DNA of 51,188 nt. Source: DHVE2 group archaeon. Its GTDB lineage: Archaea; Thermoplasmatota; Thermoplasmata; Thermoplasmatales; Aciduliprofundaceae. Positions 25,102 to 33,252 of this stretch are shown here, in pieces. The translations under genes and the position numbers were made by a program. The first letter of the stretch is position 1; the number at the start of each line of letters is the position of its first letter. Where the stretch lies: positions 1 through 51,188 of the forward strand of contig WAKX01000039.1 in the NCBI GenBank assembly GCA_015523125.1, given 5' to 3'. The notes below the pieces were generated by a model, which saw only the letters and a program-made list of their open reading frames with translations, did not search any database and was not told the origin of the DNA.

Positions 25102-25533
25102 ATGCTTCTTTCAGAGCTCAAGCCGGGAGAATACGGAATAGTCAAAAAGATAGGAGGGAGTGGTGCGATACACCGCCGTTTATTGTCCATGGGTCTCCTT
25201 CCCGGCGCCATAGTGAGAGTGGTAAGAATTTCTCCCTTAGGAGATCCAATAGAATACGAAATACGCGGGTTTTTTATCTCTCTCAGAAAGCAGGAAGCGA
25301 CCAATGTGGAAGTTGACAAAATTGTTCCCCTCTCCTTAGTTCCCGGGAACTCGGAAGTGAGGGTGATTTTCATAGATGGCGGAGTGGGATTCGTGCAGAA
25401 CATGGGTGCAATGGGCATCGCAGTGGGCAAAATATTGAAAGTGATAAAGCCATGCTGTCCCATGCAGGTTCAAACGGATAGGGGAATTTTCACAGTGGGG
25501 CGCGGCATGGCATATCGCGTGTTTGTGAGGTGA
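25102..25533 (+). CDS. feoA: Tandem FeoA-domain protein
   Basis: The protein holds two SH3-like FeoA domains in about 143 residues. The first (LSELKPGEYGIVKKIGG...RRLLSMGLLPGAIVRVVR...) spans about residues 3-75; the second (PGNSEVRVIFIDGG...MGAMGIAVGKILKVI...) spans about 78-143. Single-domain FeoA is about 75 residues, so this is a duplicated or fused form. FeoA assists the FeoB Fe(II) transporter. GTG 25099 is an equally good start. It is followed by feoB after only four bases, with GAGGTGA as the ribosome site. Confidence 0.88.
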   Translation: MLLSELKPGEYGIVKKIGGSGAIHRRLLSMGLLPGAIVRVVRISPLGDPIEYEIRGFFISLRKQEATNVEVDKIVPLSLVPGNSEVRVIFIDGGVGFVQNMGAMGIAVGKILKVIKPCCPMQVQTDRGIFTVGRGMAYRVFVR

Positions 25534-25537
25534 TTTC

Positions 25538-27532
25538 GTGATTGTTGCGCTTGCTGGCAATCCAAACACTGGAAAATCCACAATTTTCAACGCATTGACG
25601 GGGATGAAGCAGCACGTGGGCAACTGGCCCGGGGTCACCGTGGAGAAAAAGGAAGGTGAGATGGAGATAAATGGAACACGAGTGAAGGTTGTGGATCTTC
25701 CGGGCACATATTCCCTTACTGCATACTCGCTGGAAGAAATAATCACGAGGAATTTCATAATCGAGGAGAAGCCCGATATAATCGTGGACATAATCGACGC
25801 CTCAAATCTTGAGAGGAATTTGTATCTCCTCACCGAGCTCTTGGAATTGCATTCTAAAATCATCGTTGTTCTTAACATGTTCGACGAGGCACAGAAAAAA
25901 TACAACATAGATGTGGATCTCATGTCAAAAATCCTAGGATTGCCCGTTGTTCCCGCCGTGGGGATTCGGGGAAAGGGGATCGACGAACTGAAGGAGAAAA
26001 TTCTACGAGGAAAGTTCAATCCCAAGAAGGTTGAATATCCGGAGGACGTGGAAAAGAGAATAGAAAAAATAGAGGAGAAAATAAAGAAATTGGGTCTTGA
26101 GCCAGCGAGATGGTACGCGATAAAGGTCATCGAGAACGATGTGGAAGTGGTGAAAAAAATAAAGGACAAGGGAGCGAGGGATATATTGCACCTCGCGGAG
26201 CACCTCAGGCACGAAATCGAAGACATTTATGGAGATGACATTGAAAGCGTGATGACCTCTTTCCGATATTCATTCGCACATGGTCTTTTCCATGAGGTTG
26301 CCGAGCCGATAAACGTTGGGGGAGTGACCATAACTGATATGTTGGACCACGTGATTACGCACAAAATATTTGGAATTCCCATTTTTCTTGCTATAATGTA
26401 CCTCTCGTTTCAATTTGTGTTCCTCGTGGCCGCACCTTTTCAGGATGCAATAGACCTGCTATTCAATGGAAAAGATGCAGCTGGGGGGCACATCCCCGGG
26501 TTGGTGGATCTCTCATACAACTGGATGCTCACCTTCATGCCAGACTGGCTCTCATCTTTCATCAATCACGGCATGCTCCGCGGCCTCGGAGCTGTGCTCA
26601 CCTTCACGCCCGTCATCATGCTACTATTCCTGATTCTCTCATTTTTAGAGGATTCCGGCTATCTTGCGAGAGTCGCGTTTCTAATGGATAGCGTAATGAA
26701 GAAGATGGGGCTGGAAGGCCGCGGGATTATTCCCCTCATGCTCGGGTTCGGCTGCAATGTGCCCGCGGTGATGGCCACGCGCACCCTCAAAGACGAGAAT
26801 GAGAGAAAATTAAGCATTGCGCTGAACCCCCTAATTCCATGCGGAGCTAGGATTCAAGTATTTGCATTCCTTTCCAGCATATTCTTCCCTTCAAACCCCG
26901 CATTGGTGTTGTGGAGCCTTCTCATTCTCTCAATGGTAGTTGTCTTCTTTCTCGGATACATTTACAGCAAAACCATATTTCGCGGTAAGAGCGAGCCATT
27001 CGTTCTCGAATTGCCACCATATAGAATGCCCACCATGAAGGGAATTTCCATTCACATGTGGGAGAAAAGCGAAGGATTTCTGAGGAAAGCGGGAACCATA
27101 ATAGTTGGTGCCGCAGCGATAATATGGATATTCGCCGCGCTCCCATGGGGCGTGGAATATGGATCTCCCGATAGTTACATAGGCATGTTCGCCCAGTGGA
27201 TTGCTCCCATAGGTACGGCGTTCGGACTAACCCCTGAGGCGATAATATCCCTCATTTTCGGATTCTTCGCGAAGGAAGTTGTTATCGATGTTCTCTACGT
27301 TCTGTTTGGAAGCAAAGATGCAATTTTAGCATCCATGACATGGGCTCAGGCATATTCCTTTATGTTATTCATGCTATTCTATACGCCATGCGTTGCAACT
27401 TTGGCTGCGGTTTACAACGAGACAAAGAGCAAAAAATTCACCCTGTTCGTGATTCTCGAAGGCTTCTTCCTAGCCGCTCTTTTCTCCTTCACTTTCTACA
27501 CCATATTTACTCTTTTGGGGGTGGGAGCTTGA
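25538..27532 (+). CDS. feoB: Ferrous iron transporter FeoB
   Basis: This 664-residue protein starts at GTG 25538. The G domain has the P-loop GNPNTGKST (7-15), G3 DLPGTYSL and G4 NMFD, and is followed by the helical GDI-like domain. The membrane part has the Gate repeats with the conserved Cys sites GFGCNVPAVMATRT and NPLIPCGAR, plus FTPVIMLLFLILSFLEDSGYLARVA. It imports Fe(II) across the cytoplasmic membrane. Length is on the short side for FeoB but all core segments are present. The stop overlaps the next gene's likely TTG start. Confidence 0.97.
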   Translation: MIVALAGNPNTGKSTIFNALTGMKQHVGNWPGVTVEKKEGEMEINGTRVKVVDLPGTYSLTAYSLEEIITRNFIIEEKPDIIVDIIDASNLERNLYLLTELLELHSKIIVVLNMFDEAQKKYNIDVDLMSKILGLPVVPAVGIRGKGIDELKEKILRGKFNPKKVEYPEDVEKRIEKIEEKIKKLGLEPARWYAIKVIENDVEVVKKIKDKGARDILHLAEHLRHEIEDIYGDDIESVMTSFRYSFAHGLFHEVAEPINVGGVTITDMLDHVITHKIFGIPIFLAIMYLSFQFVFLVAAPFQDAIDLLFNGKDAAGGHIPGLVDLSYNWMLTFMPDWLSSFINHGMLRGLGAVLTFTPVIMLLFLILSFLEDSGYLARVAFLMDSVMKKMGLEGRGIIPLMLGFGCNVPAVMATRTLKDENERKLSIALNPLIPCGARIQVFAFLSSIFFPSNPALVLWSLLILSMVVVFFLGYIYSKTIFRGKSEPFVLELPPYRMPTMKGISIHMWEKSEGFLRKAGTIIVGAAAIIWIFAALPWGVEYGSPDSYIGMFAQWIAPIGTAFGLTPEAIISLIFGFFAKEVVIDVLYVLFGSKDAILASMTWAQAYSFMLFMLFYTPCVATLAAVYNETKSKKFTLFVILEGFFLAALFSFTFYTIFTLLGVGA

Positions 27533-28116
27533 ATAAGGAAGTGAAAGTAAAACTCTCCGTGATTTACTCTTTTGCACTTATTTCTTTAGCTCTGTACTAC
27601 GGGATTTACAACATACTTGCGTATTTTTCCGTTAGCCCGGGAATATATCTGGTCCCTCTATCCATCATTGCTCTAATATCATTTCCATTGTTTTTCCGTG
27701 AAAAAAACATTATTTTTTACTCTTTAATTGCCATTCTTTCATTTCTTATAGCACTGGGAACAATGCTAATCAAAGATATCCATGTGCCCGGAGACATTAT
27801 GGACGCTTTTATTCTCATTTTGGTGGCATCCTTGATAGCTTCTGGAGTAAAAGATACATTCAAACTGCTTTACCGCGGCTTATCATTCTTCATTGTAGGG
27901 GCTTTTCTGCTTTTTGCTTTTGCTTTGATAAAAATAATAATTTTCCTGTCGGCCGTGCTTGATTACTACATAAATTGCCTAGGGGACAAATGCGCCCCAT
28001 ATTCGTTTGCTGCGTTTCCTTCTGTTGCTTTGATTATATTGGTAATTCCCGCGCTGTATCCTTACTTCGCGCGAAGCATATTCAGGAGAGATGTGAATGA
28101 TAAAGAAAGTTCTTAG
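27529..28116 (+). CDS. Membrane protein inside the feo operon
   Basis: The most likely start is TTG 27529, overlapping the feoB stop and preceded by GGGGGTGGGAG; GTG 27541 is an alternative. The product of about 195 residues has six hydrophobic helices, a Cys pair near the end of the fifth loop (NCLGDKC), and a basic tail. No known family is recognised. Its position between feoB and feoC suggests an accessory role in Fe(II) uptake, which is inference only. Confidence 0.6.
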   Translation: MNKEVKVKLSVIYSFALISLALYYGIYNILAYFSVSPGIYLVPLSIIALISFPLFFREKNIIFYSLIAILSFLIALGTMLIKDIHVPGDIMDAFILILVASLIASGVKDTFKLLYRGLSFFIVGAFLLFAFALIKIIIFLSAVLDYYINCLGDKCAPYSFAAFPSVALIILVIPALYPYFARSIFRRDVNDKESS

Positions 28117-28348
28117 GGGGATATGCGAAGGAAAAACCCTTGCGGAAATAGCCGAGGAGATGGATATGGAGTACTCCGCTTTAATTGCCATGTTGGAGCA
28201 CATGGTGAAGATGGGCTATTTGGTTCGCGGTAAAAAGGAGAACAACGAGATTTGTTCTACCTGTCCCCTGCAGAAGGTTTGCTCTGAGAGAAATTACACT
28301 GTTTATTTTCTAACGGAGAAGGGAAAAAAATTGGTGGGCTCATGCTAA
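28097..28348 (+). CDS. feoC: FeoC-like winged-helix protein with Cys cluster
   Basis: This 83-residue protein starts at ATG 28097 (ribosome site AGGAGAG) inside the end of the previous gene. The first half is a small winged helix (GKTLAEIAEEMDMEYSALIAMLEHMVKMGYL). The second half has the Cys motif C-x2-C-x5-C plus a further C-terminal Cys, as in FeoC proteins that bind an iron-sulfur cluster and respond to oxygen or iron. Operon position after feoA and feoB supports this. It overlaps the convergent Cas4-like gene by nine bases. Confidence 0.8.
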   Translation: MIKKVLRGICEGKTLAEIAEEMDMEYSALIAMLEHMVKMGYLVRGKKENNEICSTCPLQKVCSERNYTVYFLTEKGKKLVGSC

Positions 28349-29308
28349 TCTCTCCGGGCAAATGTCCCGGCGGGAGCAGTGCCTGCATTTTCCCGGGCGA
28401 TTGTGGTTGCGATGCACCTCGCCCGTTTTCATGGCTTTACGCATCTCTTCAACCTTTTTCAGCATTATTTTCTTCAGATCTTCCTCATAATCTATCTTGT
28501 AAATTTGAGGCCCGTATTTCAGGATTCCGTATGGGGGTGTTCCGTAGTTCTCTTCCACTAAAACCATGTAAGCGGTGAGCTGCATTATGTGCGAAAAAAG
28601 CGGTCCTTTTGGAATTCTTCCTGTCTTCACCTCCACGGGCACGTAGCCCTCCTTCACTTTAAGGAGCATGTCCGGGCGGCCCCAAATCTTGTATTTTTCA
28701 CTTTTTAGAATCGGGGATTTTTTCAGGTCGTCGATGTATATGATTTCTCCATCCGGCAGGCGAAGCTCGCTTCTTATCTTTGAGTAGTGCATTTCGCTCC
28801 TCAAAGCTAAGTAGAAGAAGAACGTGGCGAATATTAGCCATAGGAGAGAGGCTATTTCCAACACATACCCCAGAAGAAAATTAGGGTTCATTATGAATGT
28901 CACGGCAAAAATGGAGAAAACAGTGGCTGCTGATGGGAGAATGAGCATCATTCTCTTGAAGTTGTCGTGCCACATGGTTATGTATTTTTCGGATTTCCAC
29001 AGAAAGTAAATGGCTGCCAAGAGCCAGAATATGGCAATGGCATCAAAGATTATTCCGAGGGTGTAGGAAGAGTAGAACATGGAAATACCCACCAGCGAAG
29101 CTATCGTGCCACCTATTGCGAGATAAAGAACGGATCTTTCGGAGTTCTTTGCCGCTTCGTACTCTTCCATACCCTTCTTCGCCTTCTCGCTGATATCTTG
29201 ATGTTTTTTTACTCCTTCATTTTCTACATTTTTCTCTTTTTTGCTCAGCCACCAGCTAAGCGGGCAGTACGAATACTTTTCAATGTCCCCTGCGGAGATG
29301 TAGTCCAC
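28340..29308 (-). CDS. Membrane-embedded Cas4-like PD-(D/E)XK nuclease
   Basis: The 322-residue protein has all Cas4/RecB-type marks: N-terminal Cys15 (SYCPLSWW), His36, catalytic Asp213 (GRPDML), Glu226 and Lys228 (VEVKTGR), the Q243-x3-Y247 motif, and the C-terminal cluster Cys308, Cys311 and Cys317. These predict an iron-sulfur exonuclease acting on DNA. Unlike ordinary Cas4 (about 170-200 residues), about 110 residues forming four membrane helices (about 58-76, 83-104, 119-139, 146-168) are inserted between the His36 helix and the catalytic core. Both ends would still face the cytoplasm. No cas genes or CRISPR array are nearby, so an adaptation role is not supported. Confidence 0.82.
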   Translation of the reverse strand: MDYISAGDIEKYSYCPLSWWLSKKEKNVENEGVKKHQDISEKAKKGMEEYEAAKNSERSVLYLAIGGTIASLVGISMFYSSYTLGIIFDAIAIFWLLAAIYFLWKSEKYITMWHDNFKRMMLILPSAATVFSIFAVTFIMNPNFLLGYVLEIASLLWLIFATFFFYLALRSEMHYSKIRSELRLPDGEIIYIDDLKKSPILKSEKYKIWGRPDMLLKVKEGYVPVEVKTGRIPKGPLFSHIMQLTAYMVLVEENYGTPPYGILKYGPQIYKIDYEEDLKKIMLKKVEEMRKAMKTGEVHRNHNRPGKCRHCSRRDICPERLA

Positions 29309-29404
29309 GGGATAATTACGGCTGGGAGATATATAATTTTATCGGTGAAAAAGGGAGATAAAAAATATAAATAGTTGGTGGAGTATTCTCAATTGGTGAT
29401 TGCC

Positions 29405-29710
29405 ATGGATGATACAGACACGATTATGAGTGAATATTATGAGAAGCACATAGTAAGCGCCCTGATTGGCATAAATTGCGACACTGCAAAAATAGAGGAT
29501 GTGTCTAATGCACTGGTTGATTATAACAACGTGGAAGATGTTTTTCTCACAACCGGAAATTTCGATATAATAATAAAGGTTAAATTTCCCGAGTATTCCA
29601 GTTTGAAGGATTTCATACTCAACGACCTCTCAAAGCTTGAGGGGGTGAACAAGACTGAAACGATGCTTGTTGTAAGCACCTACAAGGAGAGAGGGATAAA
29701 ATTCGAGTGA
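29405..29710 (+). CDS. Stand-alone Lrp/AsnC effector (RAM) domain protein
   Basis: The preferred start is ATG 29405, with GGTGA six bases upstream; GTG 29375 is also open. The 101-residue protein matches the ligand-binding RAM domain of Lrp/AsnC regulators (the VSALIGINCD strand, NALVDYNNVEDVFLTTGNFDIIIKV, then GVNKTETMLVVSTYKE) but has no DNA-binding helix-turn-helix. Such proteins may bind amino acids or partner with full Lrp proteins. It is followed closely by the UPF0147 gene, with which it probably forms an operon. Confidence 0.75.
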   Translation: MDDTDTIMSEYYEKHIVSALIGINCDTAKIEDVSNALVDYNNVEDVFLTTGNFDIIIKVKFPEYSSLKDFILNDLSKLEGVNKTETMLVVSTYKERGIKFE

Positions 29711-29720
29711 GGTGATTAGA

Positions 29721-29993
29721 ATGGACGAGAAAGAAAAGTTGTATAATGAAATAATCGCAATACTAGATGAAATAATCGAAGACACGTCAATTCCCCGCAA
29801 CATAAGGAGAAGCATAACCCATGCGAAGGAAACCCTTGCGGATGAGAGCAAATCGCTGGATGTTCGTGTGGCAAGCGCCATATTCGAATTAGATGAGATT
29901 GCAAACGACCCGAATATACCGGTGCATGGCAGAACAGTGGTTTACATGGCTATGGGCAAGCTTGAGACCCTTTCCAACATGGTGCAATCCTGA
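29721..29993 (+). CDS. UPF0147 family protein
   Basis: From ATG 29721 (ribosome site AGGTGATT) the protein has 90 residues, the normal length of this archaea-only family. The pattern 'ILDEIIEDTSIPRNIRRSI..AKETL' and 'VRVASAIFELDEIANDPNIPVHGRT' is characteristic. It is all-helical and acidic with no known enzyme site. It sits 10 bases after the RAM gene and five before marC. Confidence 0.9.
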   Translation: MDEKEKLYNEIIAILDEIIEDTSIPRNIRRSITHAKETLADESKSLDVRVASAIFELDEIANDPNIPVHGRTVVYMAMGKLETLSNMVQS

Positions 29994-29998
29994 TATCC

Positions 29999-30622
29999 AT
30001 GAATTTCTCTGATTTTCTCCACATTTTCGTTCCTCTTTTTGCTGTGATAGACCCGTTCGCAGCACTCCCCCTTTATCTCTCATTTTCCACAGGTTTGAGC
30101 AAGGAGGACAAAAAAAGAATAATTAAAGAAGCGACCCTCACCGCCATTTTTCTCCTTTTGTTCTTTCAATTTACGGGAGTATATATTTTAGATTTTTTCG
30201 GAATATCCATCCCTGCATTGATGATTGCCGGCGGAATACTCATGCTATTGGTTGGTATAGAGATGGTCCGCGAGGGAGATAAGCCCCGCAGCACGAGGAA
30301 AAAGGACAAGCTAAGGGAAGAAACTGGTGACATAGCGATAGTTCCCCTCGGAACCCCCATGCTCGCCGGTCCGGGAGCCATATCGCTTGTGATAATTTTG
30401 ATGGGTAAGTACAACTCCGGTCCGGTGGACGCGCTGGTCATTTCTCTATCAATCATCGCAGTTATTCTATTCACGGCGCTTCTATTCGTGGGTGGGAATT
30501 TCATGTCTAAAATCATGGGTGAGAAAGGTGCACGCGCATTCACCCGCGTCATGGGTCTTCTCGTGACGGCATTTTCGGTTCAGTATATATTGGATGGAAT
30601 ATCCATCTATTTTGGACTTTGA
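29999..30622 (+). CDS. MarC-family integral membrane protein
   Basis: The 207-residue protein has six membrane helices and the MarC pattern: PLFAVIDPFAALPLYLSF near the N-terminus, a central MIAGGILMLLVGIEM, then AIVPLGTPMLAGPGAISLVII. The family is named after the E. coli mar region but is not a drug pump and its function is not settled. The gene follows UPF0147 after five bases. Its stop overlaps a possible TTG of the next frame, but that gene has its own promoter. Confidence 0.9.
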   Translation: MNFSDFLHIFVPLFAVIDPFAALPLYLSFSTGLSKEDKKRIIKEATLTAIFLLLFFQFTGVYILDFFGISIPALMIAGGILMLLVGIEMVREGDKPRSTRKKDKLREETGDIAIVPLGTPMLAGPGAISLVIILMGKYNSGPVDALVISLSIIAVILFTALLFVGGNFMSKIMGEKGARAFTRVMGLLVTAFSVQYILDGISIYFGL

Positions 30623-30657
30623 AGGCAAAGTTTATATCTTCCTCCCGCATGAATTAC

Positions 30658-31275
30658 ATGAGAATGGATTTGAAGCAAAGGTTCCAGAAGCACACTTTCA
30701 TATATGTGATTGCAGCCATAGTTGTCTTTTCCATAACTATATTTGCCTCTATCCTCTTGCATCCGGAATTTTCACTATTTGACCCCAATTCATCACTGAG
30801 TAGAATGGGTAAGCTGGGAGACCCTGTGGGTTGGGTGTTCGATGTGGGAATGTTCATAACTGGAGTTTTTCTCCTTTTGTTTTCAATAGGCATGGGTTAC
30901 GTGTATCGCGGAAAGACAGGGAAGTATTATGCGATGGTTCTATTCTTCGTGGCATCTATTATGTACATTGGTTTTAGCGTGTCCCCTTACGGCACCCCGT
31001 ATCACACCCCATTAGCGCAAACATTCTTTTTGTTAGCATCCATATCCATTCTCATATGGTCCTCCTTCTCCATCCGGGATGGGGAAAATGCGATGGCAAT
31101 AGTTCTCATTCTCCTTACGATATCCGCCTATGGGGTATACGCTTTTTACGAGATATTTGGATTTCCAATGGCGGAGCTTTATGGGGGAATTGTGATTTCC
31201 ATATGGGCTTTGTACGTTGGATTTATAGACGCAAAGAGATATTACCTGAAGAAATATACACCCGAGGAAAATTAA
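30658..31275 (+). CDS. DUF998-like six-helix membrane protein
   Basis: A TATA-like TTTATATC at about 30630-30637 lies 21-28 bases before ATG 30658, which I take as the leaderless start (ATG 30649 and 30664 are close alternatives). The roughly 205-residue product has six helices and resembles DUF998: a short loop with SSLSRMGKLGDP after helix 1, a GMGYVYRGKTGK turn and a PYGTPYHTPLAQTFF segment before helix 4. Function unknown. Confidence 0.65.
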   Translation: MRMDLKQRFQKHTFIYVIAAIVVFSITIFASILLHPEFSLFDPNSSLSRMGKLGDPVGWVFDVGMFITGVFLLLFSIGMGYVYRGKTGKYYAMVLFFVASIMYIGFSVSPYGTPYHTPLAQTFFLLASISILIWSSFSIRDGENAMAIVLILLTISAYGVYAFYEIFGFPMAELYGGIVISIWALYVGFIDAKRYYLKKYTPEEN

Positions 31276-31325
31276 TTGCTTGAGTTGCGAAAATATTATT
31301 ACCTGTAATTGCATAACATCAATAG

Positions 31326-32333
31326 ATGTTCAGATTTGGTTTAGCAGGCATACCCCTTTCGTGCAAGGGCCGTACATTGAAGGACGCCATAGAGGATACC
31401 AACCGCATGGGATTGCATGCAATCGAAATTCAGTTCCTCCGGGCGAATGTGCAGGAGAGAACGGTCATAGATGAAGTCGGGTTACTTCCGAGGGAAGTGG
31501 AAGATGCTATAATTGTGGAAGTTCTCCGTTTGGATGACGAAGGTAATTATGTTCCGGTGGGCATCGATACCCCATTGGAAGAAGACGACATTGTTTTACA
31601 ACTTTTCTGGAACCTCGCCACAAGTTACTCGGAATTGAGAACCCTCGGGGAACTCGCCAAGGAGTTGGATGTAAAACTCACATTACACACTCCTTATTAC
31701 ATGGATTTGGTGAGTAATGGTGAACTCACGGAAAAATCGCTGGATTACATAACATGGGGGGGTTTATTGGCAAATGAGGTTCAGGCTGATCTGGTTGTGA
31801 ATCATGTCGGATTGTATGGAAAATTGGGAAAGCAAAAAGCGATGAAAAATGTGGTTGAGAATGTGAAATACCTGAAAAAGAGGTATAAGGAGTTGAAGCT
31901 GAAACCCAAGCTGGGGTTCGAAGTCTCTGGAAAGCAGGCTCTCTTCGGGGATCTCAAAGAGATAATCTCCCTATCGAAGAAAGTCAAAGGTGTGGTACCC
32001 GTGCTGAATTTTGCGCATCTGCATGCGAGGAGCAACGGGAAGTACAAGGAAGCGAAGGATTTTGAGGAGGCCTTCAAGAAGGTGGAGCCATTCATGGATG
32101 GGGAGTATTACATAGAGTTCTCCGGTGTTGAATACGAGAACGGAAACGAGTTGAGATTGACTCCTATAAAGAAGGGTGACTTAAAATTTGAAACCCTCGC
32201 CACAGCGATTTACGAGAACGAATACAATATAACGGTTATTTCAGCATCTCCCCTTTTGGAGCACGATGCGGCTTACATGCGCACCATAACCGAGAGGGTA
32301 ATTCTGCGCAAGATGGGATCGAAGGGATCTTGA
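31326..32333 (+). CDS. Endonuclease IV-like TIM-barrel protein
   Basis: The 335-residue protein looks like a xylose-isomerase/AP-endonuclease-2-type TIM barrel. Its N-terminus (FGLAGIPLSCKG, then AIEDTNRMGLHAIEIQFLR) matches endonuclease IV-like archaeal proteins. Candidate metal ligands are His in LTLHTPYYMDL, His in VVNHVGLYG, Glu in LGFEVSGK, the His pair in AHLHARSNG, and Glu in YIEFSGVEY. It may cleave abasic DNA or act on a sugar. Its stop shares a base with the start of the hexulose-phosphate isomerase gene (TGATG), so the two are co-transcribed, which tilts slightly towards sugar metabolism. Confidence 0.75.
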   Translation: MFRFGLAGIPLSCKGRTLKDAIEDTNRMGLHAIEIQFLRANVQERTVIDEVGLLPREVEDAIIVEVLRLDDEGNYVPVGIDTPLEEDDIVLQLFWNLATSYSELRTLGELAKELDVKLTLHTPYYMDLVSNGELTEKSLDYITWGGLLANEVQADLVVNHVGLYGKLGKQKAMKNVVENVKYLKKRYKELKLKPKLGFEVSGKQALFGDLKEIISLSKKVKGVVPVLNFAHLHARSNGKYKEAKDFEEAFKKVEPFMDGEYYIEFSGVEYENGNELRLTPIKKGDLKFETLATAIYENEYNITVISASPLLEHDAAYMRTITERVILRKMGSKGS

Positions 32334-32869
32334 TGTACAGGGAATCTTATCGCCATATAATTTTCAAGTCTCGCGATGCCCTTGATAAAATAGGGGAAGA
32401 TGCGGTGAAAAAGGCGGTTGATATAATAAAGAACAGCAGGCAGATTTTCGTTTACGGCTCCGGGCGCTCCGGGCTCGTTGGAAAATTCTTCGCCATGCGC
32501 CTCGTTCAATTGGGGTTCACTGCGTACTTCATAGGGGAGACAATTACTCCAATCGTAACTGAAAATGATTCTGTCATTCTGATTTCGAATACGGGAATGA
32601 CCAAATCCACTCTTTTGGTGGCCAGCGTTGTGAAGCGCATAGGTGCGAAGATAATAGGGGTTACATCGAAAGAACATTCGCCCTTGGCAAAGTACGCAGA
32701 TTTGGTGATTCATGTATCGCCGGAGAATGGGAACGGGGAACTGGCTCCTCTCGGTACGCTATTTGAAATTTCCTCTGTGGTTTTCCTCGACTCCTTGGTG
32801 GCCGAGCTCATGAGCGAGACCGAGCAGAAAGAGGAGGATTTGAGAAAGAGGCATGCCATATGGGTCTGA
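32333..32869 (+). CDS. hxlB: 6-phospho-3-hexuloisomerase (SIS domain)
   Basis: The 178-residue protein is a single SIS sugar-phosphate isomerase domain of normal PHI length. VYGSGRSGLVGKFFAMRL and VILISNTGMTKST match the phosphate-binding loops, and APLGTLFEISSVVFLDSLVAELM is the C-terminal family segment. PHI interconverts 3-hexulose-6-phosphate and fructose-6-phosphate in the RuMP pathway, used by archaea to make pentoses. The partner synthase HPS is not in the window. It overlaps both neighbours by a few bases. Confidence 0.88.
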   Translation: MYRESYRHIIFKSRDALDKIGEDAVKKAVDIIKNSRQIFVYGSGRSGLVGKFFAMRLVQLGFTAYFIGETITPIVTENDSVILISNTGMTKSTLLVASVVKRIGAKIIGVTSKEHSPLAKYADLVIHVSPENGNGELAPLGTLFEISSVVFLDSLVAELMSETEQKEEDLRKRHAIWV

Positions 32870-33252
32870 TGATAATAATCGAAACAGAGGTAAATCCCAC
32901 CGAAGACGTGGAAAAAGTTAAAAATGCAATTCGTAATCTTTTTCCAGATGCAAATTGTGAATTCTCCGGAGACAAATTGAGATGTGAAACTGAGAGCATC
33001 GAAAATTTTGCCACGCTTTTGAAGGAACAGAGAATAAGGGACGCGGCCCGCGGGGTTTTGATTAAAAATCTTCATGGGAATAGAATCGTGTTCTTCGTGA
33101 GCAAGCAGGTGGCTACCGTGGGAAAAATAAGCTTCTCCGTGGGCGATGTACCCTTGGGGGATATAAAAATAGAGATTACGGGGGATTCTCTTCCGGAGCT
33201 GATTGATCATATTGCTCCCGATACTCGGGTTCAAAAACAGTCCCGCAATTGA
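32869..33252 (+). CDS. UPF0201 family protein (COG1325)
   Basis: The start at ATG 32869 overlaps the hxlB stop (TGATG) and gives an N-terminus matching the family (strand, then TEVNPTEDVEKVKNAI). ATG 32860 is a possible earlier start. RIRDAARGVLIKN and GKISFSVGDVPLGDIKIEI are also family-like. The protein of about 127 residues has been suggested to be RNA- or exosome-related, but that is not proven. Its last 77 bases overlap the end of the convergent CPBP gene, an unusually long tail-to-tail overlap. Confidence 0.85.
   Translation: MIIIETEVNPTEDVEKVKNAIRNLFPDANCEFSGDKLRCETESIENFATLLKEQRIRDAARGVLIKNLHGNRIVFFVSKQVATVGKISFSVGDVPLGDIKIEITGDSLPELIDHIAPDTRVQKQSRN

Noticed and set aside
25336-26226. 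A 296-codon open frame antisense to feoA/feoB
   Set aside because: It lies entirely opposite well-supported feo genes, is Ser/Phe-rich as expected for an antisense shadow, and has no promoter or ribosome site.
28340-29308. CRISPR-Cas locus around the Cas4-like gene
   Set aside because: No cas1, cas2 or effector gene and no regularly spaced repeats were found in the window.
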